NCBI GenBank assembly: GCA_902803735.1
Contig: CADCRJ010000003.1
Location: forward strand, 1 to 32,822
Direction: 5' to 3'
DNA length: 32,822 nucleotides
Source: an uncultured Spirochaetaceae bacterium
GTDB lineage: Bacteria; Spirochaetota; Spirochaetia; Treponematales; Treponemataceae
The notes under the pieces were generated by a model. That model was given only the letters and a program-made list of their open reading frames with translations. It was not told the origin of the DNA and made no database searches. A program made the translations under genes and the position numbers. Below are positions 8,405 to 15,551 of this stretch, piece after piece (position 1 is the first letter of the stretch; every line of letters starts with the position of its first letter).

Positions 8405-9181
8405 ATGCGTTACTCAAATATATTTTTAGCTTTCATTGCGCTAACAACAATTTTTGCTTCATGCAAAAAAGAAGAATACAAATTTCCAACATATCAAAAA
8501 AATGTAGAAGAGACTTCTAGCACAATTCCTTCTAAGCTCAGAAAAATGGACAACGAGACAAAAGCCTATCTAAGGGGCAAGAATATAGTTGTAATTTTGG
8601 GCTACGGCTATAACGATGAGGCTTCTATAGAAAAAATAACATCTTCACTCAGTCAAAATTTCGGCGTAGAAACCGAAGACGTTCCGGAGCTTATTTCAAT
8701 ACTTGTTTATCCAAATGATTTTATGAAAGGTACTGTAGCAAGGGTCAGCAGCCTAGTAACATTACTGGAAGACAAGAATTTATGTGGAATAATTTCAATT
8801 GGCGCTCCAGACGGAATGCACTCGGCACTTTCAAAGTTGCAGGACAAAATAGAGGATGGAAAGTTCAACTTTCCTGTATTCTCTTTTCTTTCGCAAGATG
8901 ACATCTTAGGAACAGAAGCTGTCTCGGATTTTGTTCTTGACTATGCTCACAAAGAGTCTGGCCTAGAAGAAGAGACCGCTCTTGTAATGCCTATTGATTT
9001 CGACATAACGCAGATGCTGAACAATGCTGTTCTCGCAATAATTGCAAAAAAAGGGCCGCTTGACCAGAATACAGCATTAGCACCTATTGTTCAGACAATA
9101 ATCGGCAAAGACCACCCAATTTCTCACTACGTTGATACGGATACAGGGATTCAATCAAGAAATCACTTTATTTTTGAGTAA
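8405..9181 (+). CDS. Lipoprotein of unknown function
   Basis: The protein has 258 residues. The signal peptide ends in TIFASC, so Cys20 should be lipidated. The mature part looks like an alternating alpha/beta fold: KNIVVILGYGYND, a helix, LISILVYP, NLCGIISIGAPDG, FPVFSFLSQDD. Such spacing resembles periplasmic sugar-binding or substrate-binding proteins (DUF3798-like lipoproteins are one possibility), but at this length only one and a half lobes would fit and I see no firm family motif. The yfcE-type gene follows after 27 bases and is likely co-transcribed. Confidence 0.7.
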   Translation: MRYSNIFLAFIALTTIFASCKKEEYKFPTYQKNVEETSSTIPSKLRKMDNETKAYLRGKNIVVILGYGYNDEASIEKITSSLSQNFGVETEDVPELISILVYPNDFMKGTVARVSSLVTLLEDKNLCGIISIGAPDGMHSALSKLQDKIEDGKFNFPVFSFLSQDDILGTEAVSDFVLDYAHKESGLEEETALVMPIDFDITQMLNNAVLAIIAKKGPLDQNTALAPIVQTIIGKDHPISHYVDTDTGIQSRNHFIFE

Positions 9182-9208
9182 AAAGAAAACAAAAGTATTT
9201 GGGGGAAT

Positions 9209-9904
9209 ATGACAAGCATAAAGCAACAAGACGATCTTTCAATTTCTGAAGATGGAGCCGTTCAAAAACTTGCAGAAAAAGATTCAGCAAGGCTTATCGT
9301 TGTCTCTGATTCTCACGGCAGCACGAACATTATAATATCCATAATCAAGAGATTCGGATATAATGCGGATGCACTGTGCTTTTGTGGCGATGGTATCCGA
9401 GATTTGCTTGATTCAATAAAAAACTATTCCGCCGACAGCTGGCTTATGAAATTACTACCAAACGTTATAATGTTCGTAAGAGGCAACAATGACAACTCTC
9501 ATTACAACATGATAACGGACAAGCACATTGAAATAAAAGTGCCCGTTGAACAAATATTTACAGCTGCTGGCAAAAGAATTTACATAACACATGGACACAG
9601 CCATGATGTTTATTATGGAACAAAGCAGCTTGTAACAACTGCAACGGAAAAGAACGCAAATCTAGTGTTTTATGGACACACTCACATATCAAACTTGCAG
9701 CACAAGCACGGTATAACCATATTGAATCCAGGCAGCTGCTCACTACCAAGAAGCGGTTTGCCGCTCACATTCGCTGTCGTGGACTTAAAAAAAGACAGCG
9801 ACAAAGCGGAATGCTCATATTATGAAATTGGATGGAATCAAAACGGGGATTTAGAGTTTATCCCTTACAACCCATCCACAAAAGAAATAAATCTTTTGTG
9901 GTAG
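9209..9904 (+). CDS. YfcE/MJ0936-type metallophosphoesterase
   Basis: The protein has 231 residues. All metal-binding motifs of the small calcineurin-like phosphodiesterases are present: SDSH (Asp34, His36), CGD (Asp60), GNND (91-94), THGH (His127) and GHTH (155-158), followed by NPGS. These enzymes hydrolyse phosphodiesters with two bound metal ions; the natural substrate is not known. An unusual N-terminal extension of about 28 polar residues precedes the first strand. GGGGG three bases before the ATG is a close but usable ribosome binding site. Convergent with the MBL-fold gene, with 9 bases between stops. Confidence 0.9.
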   Translation: MTSIKQQDDLSISEDGAVQKLAEKDSARLIVVSDSHGSTNIIISIIKRFGYNADALCFCGDGIRDLLDSIKNYSADSWLMKLLPNVIMFVRGNNDNSHYNMITDKHIEIKVPVEQIFTAAGKRIYITHGHSHDVYYGTKQLVTTATEKNANLVFYGHTHISNLQHKHGITILNPGSCSLPRSGLPLTFAVVDLKKDSDKAECSYYEIGWNQNGDLEFIPYNPSTKEINLLW

Positions 9905-9913
9905 ATTCTAGCC

Positions 9914-10621
9914 TTAGTAGTCATAAATGACATTTTCGCCCATCTTAAATCCATAAAAGTCGTGGCCTGGATAAACGACAGTTTCTTTTTTGCAATACAT
10001 ATCCAAGAATCCGATGCTGTCCATTATCCTAGTCTTGCTTCCACCTGTCATGTCGGTTCTGCCTCTGGCTCTGTAGAATATAGTATCGCCAGAAATAAGA
10101 ACGCTTTTACTTTCATTATACAAGCAAACAGAACCACGAGAATGACCTGGCGTATGCAAAACTTGCCATTCTGCAAGAGCATCGCACAAATCTTTGTCAG
10201 ATGATTTCAAGCTCAGAATCTCATTCAAAGTTTTTCTGTCTTCTAGCAAAAAATCAGGCTCTGGAAGATTCGTTACATAACGCAAGAATCGTACCCACCC
10301 GTTTGCAGCCAGAACAGAATTTTGCAAAGAAATAGAATTCTTGCCTATAAAATCCTTATCTAAATTATGAATTGCAATAGGAAGCTCTGGAAATGCTTTT
10401 TTCAAGACTGGAAGACCAATAACATGGTCAAAATGCCCATGCGTGAGGACAATCGCCACAGGCTCATAATTATGTTCTTTCAAAAATGAAACGACAACAT
10501 CCTCATCGTTGAACACCTCTGAACAGCCTGGGTCAACAATAAAAACCTTGTTTCCTGCAAGAGGAACCACCAATGTATTTACGCTCCAATCGGCAGCAGT
10601 TTTTACAACATGAATATCCAT
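9914..10621 (-). CDS. MBL-fold metallo-hydrolase (glyoxalase II-like)
   Basis: From the ATG at 10621 the protein has 235 residues. The metallo-beta-lactamase fold signature THGHFDH lies at 60-66, followed by TPGHSRGS, SGDTIFY and PGHD near the end: the full ligand set for two metal ions. These small single-domain enzymes are often annotated as hydroxyacylglutathione hydrolases, but the substrate is open. An in-frame GTG at 10657 would add 12 residues (MAGALLFPPDLF); it is disfavoured because AGGAGG lies only one base before it and the added residues are encoded by a hairpin. The gene follows the RNA-binding protein gene on the same strand. Confidence 0.88.
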   Translation of the reverse strand: MDIHVVKTAADWSVNTLVVPLAGNKVFIVDPGCSEVFNDEDVVVSFLKEHNYEPVAIVLTHGHFDHVIGLPVLKKAFPELPIAIHNLDKDFIGKNSISLQNSVLAANGWVRFLRYVTNLPEPDFLLEDRKTLNEILSLKSSDKDLCDALAEWQVLHTPGHSRGSVCLYNESKSVLISGDTIFYRARGRTDMTGGSKTRIMDSIGFLDMYCKKETVVYPGHDFYGFKMGENVIYDY

Positions 10622-10631
10622 AAACAAATCG

Positions 10632-10655
10632 GGCGGGAACAATAAAGCTCCCGCC
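10632..10655 (-). terminator. Hairpin between the RNA-binding protein and MBL genes
   Basis: GGCGGGA at 10632-10638 pairs with TCCCGCC at 10649-10655. Read on the minus strand it is followed by CGATTTGTTT, so it can end transcription of the upstream gene. It also lies between an AGGAGG motif and the ATG of the MBL gene. Confidence 0.45.
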
Positions 10656-10682
10656 ACTCCTCCTGCATTGAGTATGATTAAA

Positions 10683-11507
10683 CTACATTATATCGCTTGT
10701 AGAGCTTGAGCGTGGTGCTCTTGCTGCAAGGATTTCTTCGTCAGTCATCTCGTGAGAAGCCTGCTGAGCTGCAAACGCTGCCTGCTGGGCAACAGTCTCT
10801 GAATTAGAAGCTGTATAGCTGTCCACGATATGAGATGAAGCATTTGAAACATTTGGAACACGCTCATCATCATAATTTGAGCTGTCATCTGCACCATCAA
10901 CATCATCTGCTTCACGCTGGCGTGAATAGCTTACGCTGAGCTTTCTGCCACGATAGTCATAGCCATTAAGGGCATTGATTGCTTTCTCTGCGTCCTCTTT
11001 GAAAAGCTGCACAAAAGAATAGTTTGCAAGTACGCGAATATCACCAATGCGCTCTTTTTCAAGACCTGCAACGCTAATGAACAAACCAACTATATCGCGT
11101 GGATATACGCGGCGGTTACGTCCGATTCCAACGAAAATTGTAGCAGCTGAATCTGGATCAATCTGAATTCTTGTATAACGCTCTTTTGGAGCTGAAATTG
11201 TCTCATCTTTTGACGAAGAAACTGTATTTTCTTCATATTTATTATATCTAGAACCGCCAAATTCTCTTTCACGGCGGCTACGGAATTCTTCTCTGTTCTT
11301 GTGAGAGTTAAAACGATAAATAGCACCGCTTGCCTGTTTCAAAATATAAGCGGAAACAAATGAACGAAGTGTAAATGGAACATTTTTCTTGAAAACTTTT
11401 TTAAGCTCCTCCAATTCCTCTGGACTTGCTTTTACTTTTGAAACAGCATCCTGTAAGAATGCAGCAACCTGCTCCATGTTCAATTCATTGTCACGTCTAA
11501 AAGCCAT
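10683..11507 (-). CDS. Free-standing DbpA-type RNA-binding domain protein
   Basis: The start at 11507 (MAFRRDNELN) has AGGAGA 8 bases upstream; an earlier in-frame start at 11537 would add ten residues without a ribosome binding site. The protein has 274 residues. An N-terminal helical region (1-70) is followed by an Arg/Ser/Glu-rich linker, then a DbpA-like RNA recognition domain (about 125-200): TIFVGIGRNRRVYPRDIVGL, IRVLANYSFVQLF and GRKLSVSYSR. The tail is Asp/Ser/Ala-rich and probably disordered. In DbpA and CsdA this domain follows a DEAD-box helicase; here there is no helicase core. It probably binds structured RNA, perhaps rRNA, by itself or for a separate helicase. Confidence 0.85.
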   Translation of the reverse strand: MAFRRDNELNMEQVAAFLQDAVSKVKASPEELEELKKVFKKNVPFTLRSFVSAYILKQASGAIYRFNSHKNREEFRSRREREFGGSRYNKYEENTVSSSKDETISAPKERYTRIQIDPDSAATIFVGIGRNRRVYPRDIVGLFISVAGLEKERIGDIRVLANYSFVQLFKEDAEKAINALNGYDYRGRKLSVSYSRQREADDVDGADDSSNYDDERVPNVSNASSHIVDSYTASNSETVAQQAAFAAQQASHEMTDEEILAARAPRSSSTSDIM

Positions 11508-11560
11508 AATAAAATCTCCTGTAAAAACGGCTGTCAAAAAAATCTGGGCTAAAACAAATT

Positions 11561-12463
11561 TTAGTCCTGCTGTAAATTCACCACAAAGGCAAAACCTTTT
11601 TTTTCAAATCCCATCTGGGATAGCATTGTTCCTGTCTCTTCTGAAATCATCGAATCTGCAATAACAAACAAATAAAATCCGCGTTCCTTTAATTTGGAAA
11701 TACAATTAGCCAGAAGCTCCCTTGCAATTCCCAAGCCACGGTAATTCTGATGAACAAAGCAGACAGAAAGAATTGCTGTTTTTTCTGCACAGTCCAAGCT
11801 TTCGTATAAAAGGCAACCTGCAAAATCATCAGCCTGCGTATGACAAACGAAACCGTCTACGCTTTTGGGCTGTACTGTTGTCTGGCATTGCCAAATATGA
11901 GCCAATGCCTGCCCTAACGCGCCTGAAAATTCACCTTTTAACTCTTCCGACCTGTCCTTTTTCAAAAAAGCAATGCAATTCTCATCTTTAAGAAAATCGT
12001 ACTCGCGAAAAACAAAATCAGACAACAGCAAATCGCCATAGTCATCAGATTCCTGCGAAAGCTTTTCAAGCCCCCAAGATTCGCGAAGTGCATTATACCA
12101 ATCCATCAACCGCAGACGCATTTCTTTTACCTTAAACTTTTGAAACCTGCGCTCAATTTCAGGGTACTTTTTCAATACGTTCTTATAATTCCTGAACACC
12201 CCCCTTCCGTTTGCAAGCACCGCCTTCAGCTCCCGTCTTATAACAGGCGCTCGAAGTGTCTCTGCAAAAGTCTCCAACAGATTATAGCCATCAGAGGATG
12301 ACCAAAACGGCAAAGAACAGATATTTTCTTCATCTGGCGATTCAGGAATATCAGAAATTGGAATCACATTTTTTGAATTTACATCCAAAACAAATTCTTC
12401 TTCCTGATTTTCCATAGCGAAAAGGATTTTTTCTGCAAGGGAATCTGTCAGCTCAAAAATCAT
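11561..12463 (-). CDS. UPF0158-like domain fused to GNAT acetyltransferase
   Basis: The N-terminal half (about 1-145) matches the UPF0158 pattern: an acidic start, EEEFVLDVNSKNVIPI, then NGRGVFRNYKNVLKKYPEIERRFQKF and RLRLMDWYNAL. The C-terminal half (about 160-300) is a GNAT domain with CVHQNYRGLGIARELL as the acetyl-CoA loop (Q/R-x-x-G-x-G/A) and a final strand MGFEKKGFAFVVNL. The substrate is unknown. The ATG at 12463 matches where UPF0158 proteins begin; an in-frame GTG at 12517 would add 18 residues and cannot be excluded. The gene follows clpP by 45 to 100 bases on the same strand. Confidence 0.8.
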   Translation of the reverse strand: MIFELTDSLAEKILFAMENQEEEFVLDVNSKNVIPISDIPESPDEENICSLPFWSSSDGYNLLETFAETLRAPVIRRELKAVLANGRGVFRNYKNVLKKYPEIERRFQKFKVKEMRLRLMDWYNALRESWGLEKLSQESDDYGDLLLSDFVFREYDFLKDENCIAFLKKDRSEELKGEFSGALGQALAHIWQCQTTVQPKSVDGFVCHTQADDFAGCLLYESLDCAEKTAILSVCFVHQNYRGLGIARELLANCISKLKERGFYLFVIADSMISEETGTMLSQMGFEKKGFAFVVNLQQD

Positions 12464-12562
12464 ACGCTCAAAATCCGTATTGGAACCATTACGAAAGAGC
12501 AGTCTGTAACACGACACCCCATTTATAACAGTTCCAGTATTTTTTTTCGTTCCTAATAGTGA

Positions 12563-13159
12563 TTAAGCCAAATCAGAACGCTTTGAAACAATTTTGCTAA
12601 TCAAGCCATAAGAAAGGGCTTCGTCCGCAGACAGCCAGTGGTCACGGTTACAATCAGCAGCAACCTGCTCCTCTGACTTGCCAGTTTCTTCAGCAATGAG
12701 CTTAATAAGCTTTGCCTTTGATTTTGCAATTTCCTCAGCCTGAATCTGAAGATCCGTAGCAACTCCTCTGGCAACACCACTAATAAGTGGCTGATGGATG
12801 AGGTAGTGGCTGTTAGGAAGTCCAAAGCGGCGTTCTTTAGGAACTGCAAGAAGGATTATAGAACCCATGCTGGCGATTAGACCTGTTCCGATTGTATAAA
12901 CAGGAGCATTGATAAAGCGAATCATGTCGTAAATGCCAAATCCAGAATCAATGGAACCGCCAGGTGAATCAATATAAATATAAATTGGCTTGTCACTGTC
13001 AGCCTCTAGAAGCAGAAGCTGTTTGATTACTTTCTCTGAATTCTCTTCATTTATCTCGCCGCTCAAAATAATCTGGCGGGTTTTCAAAAATTTCTCGGAG
13101 AGAGAATCCTGCTTTTCTTCTTTTTTCTCTTCTTTTTTCTCTTCAAAAATAATAGCCAT
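12563..13159 (-). CDS. clpP: ATP-dependent Clp protease proteolytic subunit
   Basis: The protein has 198 residues, the normal length. The catalytic triad is in family positions: Ser97 in IASMGS, His122 in LIHQP and Asp173 in NRDHWLSADEA. ClpP forms a 14-subunit chamber that degrades proteins fed by ClpX or ClpA/C; no chaperone gene is adjacent. The extreme N-terminus is an unusual Lys/Glu run (EEKKEEKKEEKQ) encoded by a short direct repeat near 13118-13145. It would be part of the propeptide or the axial loop. GGAGA is correctly spaced before the ATG, and a promoter lies at 13208-13236. Confidence 0.95.
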   Translation of the reverse strand: MAIIFEEKKEEKKEEKQDSLSEKFLKTRQIILSGEINEENSEKVIKQLLLLEADSDKPIYIYIDSPGGSIDSGFGIYDMIRFINAPVYTIGTGLIASMGSIILLAVPKERRFGLPNSHYLIHQPLISGVARGVATDLQIQAEEIAKSKAKLIKLIAEETGKSEEQVAADCNRDHWLSADEALSYGLISKIVSKRSDLA

Positions 13160-13207
13160 ATCGTCTCCAATTTATAAAATACTTAATTTTTAATTAAGGC
13201 TCAAATC

Positions 13208-13236
13208 AATATACTGGAAATACAATCAAAAATCAA
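13208..13236 (-). promoter_or_regulatory. clpP promoter
   Basis: On the minus strand TTGATT (13236-13231), a 17-base spacer and TATATT (13213-13208). The predicted leader of about 40 nt contains CTTAATT-AAA-AATTAAG, a 7-bp hairpin, before the ribosome binding site. Confidence 0.55.
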
Positions 13237-13321
13237 ATGAAAAACGGTATAACTTTACATAAGTTTAAAAAATTACAGGCAATTTAGTACAAAGAATTTT
13301 TCTAAAATTATGTTTATTTAA

Positions 13322-13351
13322 TTGGATTTATAAATAATCCCATGATAAACT
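13322..13351 (+). promoter_or_regulatory. Extended -10 promoter of glgX
   Basis: TTGGAT at 13322-13327, an 18-base spacer ending in TGA, and TAAACT at 13346-13351. The ATG at 13359 starts seven bases further on, with no ribosome binding site, so a leaderless start is likely. Confidence 0.5.
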
Positions 13352-13358
13352 AATTTAT

Positions 13359-15476
13359 ATGGACACAATTCGGATTTTACCGGGGAAACCTCTAGATACA
13401 GGAACACTTGTTACATCTAGCGGAGTTTATTTTTCAATTTTTACACGGAATGCAACAAAAGTATTCCTTGAGCTTTTTCAAAATCAAGAGGATGCTACAC
13501 CATTCAGAACTATAGAGCTTGATCCTGACACTAACAGGACTGGAGATATTTGGCACGTCTATGTGAAGGGATTAAAAGCAGGGGCATTGTACCTTTACCG
13601 AGCTGACGGACCGTTCAAACCAGAAAAAGGACTTAGATTTGACAAAACCCAGTACCTTTTTGACCCTAAGGCAAAGGCTTTTACCAGCGGCTCAGTTTTT
13701 AAATTCATGCAGCCAGGAACAAAACGTGCGGCAGGAATTTTTCCTAAAAACGTCGTCATCGATGATGAAAGCTATGACTGGGAAGATGACAAGCCACTTG
13801 CGATTCCTCTTCAAAAATCAGTCATTTATGAAATGCATCTCAAAGGGTTTACTGCCTCGCCGACTTCTGGCGTAGAGCATCCAGGAACATATCTGGGGGC
13901 AGTCGAGAAGATTCCTTACTTGCAGTCGCTCGGAATTACAGCCGTAGAGCTTTTGCCAATAAACGAGTTTGATGAATACGAGAATACGAACGTAAACCCA
14001 ATGACTGGAGCAAGGCTTAAAAATTACTGGGGATATTCTACAATCGGCTTTTATGCACCAAAAACAAGCTATGCTTTTGATAAGACTCCTGGAGGAGCCG
14101 TAACCGAGTTCAAGAACATGGTAAAGGCTTTTCACAACGCAGGAATCGAAGTAATTCTTGACGTTGTCTTTAACCATACGGCAGAAGGCAACGAGCACGG
14201 AGTTCCTCTACATTTTAGGGGCTTGGACAACACTATCTACTATCATTTGGTGCACGACCACAAAGAATACTACATGAATTATTCTGGATGCGGTAACGCC
14301 GTGAATGCGAATCATCCTGTTGTCGCAGATTTTATAATCGACTGTCTGCGGTACTGGGTACTTGAGATGCATGTAGACGGCTTCCGATTTGATTTGGCAT
14401 CTGAACTTACGCGAGACCAGAAAGGCTTTGTTATGAACAGCAGCACCTTAACGAGTCGCATCGCAGAAGATTCAGTCCTTAGGGGCACTAAAATCATAGC
14501 TGAGCCTTGGGACTGTGCAGGAGCCTATCAGTTGGGATGCTTCCCAGGAAAGCGTTGGTGCGAATGGAACGACAGGTACAGGGACGGTATACGCAAATTC
14601 ATACGCGGAGATGAATATTTGGCAACCGAAGCCGCAACACGCATTGCTGGTTCAAGCGACTTGTACGCAGCGGCAGGACGAGGCCCGATAAATTCAATAA
14701 ATTTCATCGACAGCCATGACGGATTTACGCTCACAGACCTTGTTACATATAACTACAAGCACAACGAGCAGAACGGAGAAGAAAACCGCGACGGCAACGA
14801 CAACAATTACAGCTACAACTATGGATTTGAAGGTCCTGTAATCAATCCAAAAATCGAGCGAATCAGGACCAGACAACGCAAGAATTTCTTTACGACACTG
14901 CTTCTTTCGCAGGGTGTCCCGATGTTCGTAGCAGGAGACGAAGTTTGCAGAACTCAGCACGGCAACAATAACGCTTATTGCCAGGACAACGAGCTCTCGT
15001 GGTTCAACTGGGACAATGTAACAAACAATGCGACAATGCTTGATTTCGTCAAGAAACTGATTGCTCTCAAAGTAAGGCATCCTGTTTTTCAAAGACGGAA
15101 GTTCTTTGGCGGAGCCTGCACCTCAAAATTCAATAATCCGCCAGACATAACTTGGTTCAATTTTGACGGAAAAATTCCTGATTGGAACAAGATGAGCAGA
15201 TTCCTCTCGTTCAGGCTTGGCGGAAAGGCAGAAGGGCTTGATTCCGAGGACAATGATTTTTACATTGCATACAACATGGACATACATGACTTGACGGTAA
15301 CTCTTCCTCACCCTTCTTATGAGACCGAGAAAAAGCTAAGACGCTGGTACAGGCTCATAGACACTTCAATGGAGCATCTCAACTGTGCCCTTGAAGACGG
15401 TGCCGCGGAAGAACTGACATCACAAGAACATTATGTCGTTCTTGCAAAGTCAATTGTTGTACTTATAGCAAAATAA
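13359..15476 (+). CDS. glgX: Glycogen debranching enzyme (isoamylase type)
   Basis: The protein has 705 residues with an N-terminal CBM48 beta domain (about 1-130) and a GH13 alpha-amylase barrel. Catalytic residues are visible: nucleophile Asp in DGFRFDLASEL (near 342), acid Glu in IIAEPWD (near 381) and stabilising Asp in FIDSHDGFT (near 452). VVFNHTAEG is the first conserved GH13 region. It cuts alpha-1,6 branches from phosphorylase-trimmed glycogen. The phosphorylase gene follows directly, forming a glycogen breakdown pair, although the terminator between them would reduce read-through. Length and motifs are complete. Confidence 0.95.
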   Translation: MDTIRILPGKPLDTGTLVTSSGVYFSIFTRNATKVFLELFQNQEDATPFRTIELDPDTNRTGDIWHVYVKGLKAGALYLYRADGPFKPEKGLRFDKTQYLFDPKAKAFTSGSVFKFMQPGTKRAAGIFPKNVVIDDESYDWEDDKPLAIPLQKSVIYEMHLKGFTASPTSGVEHPGTYLGAVEKIPYLQSLGITAVELLPINEFDEYENTNVNPMTGARLKNYWGYSTIGFYAPKTSYAFDKTPGGAVTEFKNMVKAFHNAGIEVILDVVFNHTAEGNEHGVPLHFRGLDNTIYYHLVHDHKEYYMNYSGCGNAVNANHPVVADFIIDCLRYWVLEMHVDGFRFDLASELTRDQKGFVMNSSTLTSRIAEDSVLRGTKIIAEPWDCAGAYQLGCFPGKRWCEWNDRYRDGIRKFIRGDEYLATEAATRIAGSSDLYAAAGRGPINSINFIDSHDGFTLTDLVTYNYKHNEQNGEENRDGNDNNYSYNYGFEGPVINPKIERIRTRQRKNFFTTLLLSQGVPMFVAGDEVCRTQHGNNNAYCQDNELSWFNWDNVTNNATMLDFVKKLIALKVRHPVFQRRKFFGGACTSKFNNPPDITWFNFDGKIPDWNKMSRFLSFRLGGKAEGLDSEDNDFYIAYNMDIHDLTVTLPHPSYETEKKLRRWYRLIDTSMEHLNCALEDGAAEELTSQEHYVVLAKSIVVLIAK

Positions 15477-15487
15477 ACAGGCAATTT

Positions 15488-15521
15488 CCGAGCTGTAAAT
15501 TAGGGTGCAGACTCGGTTTTT
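15488..15521 (+). terminator. Intrinsic terminator after glgX
   Basis: CCGAGCTG pairs with CAG-A-CTCGG (one bulged A), followed by TTTTT at 15517-15521. It would uncouple or attenuate glgP transcription. Confidence 0.65.
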
Positions 15522-15551
15522 AATAAAAAAGTTCATATTAGAGGAGCTACT

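Noticed and set aside
13118-13145. Short CT-rich direct repeat, considered as a phase-variable tract
   Set aside because: It encodes the Lys/Glu run of ClpP in units that do not make a clean single-base or short-unit tract; frame changes would destroy an important gene.
14694-15092. Minus-strand frame in glgX with a hydrophobic VVVAVIVVVAVAVF stretch
   Set aside because: It arises from GAC/AAC-rich codons of a conserved loop in glgX and is not a membrane protein gene.
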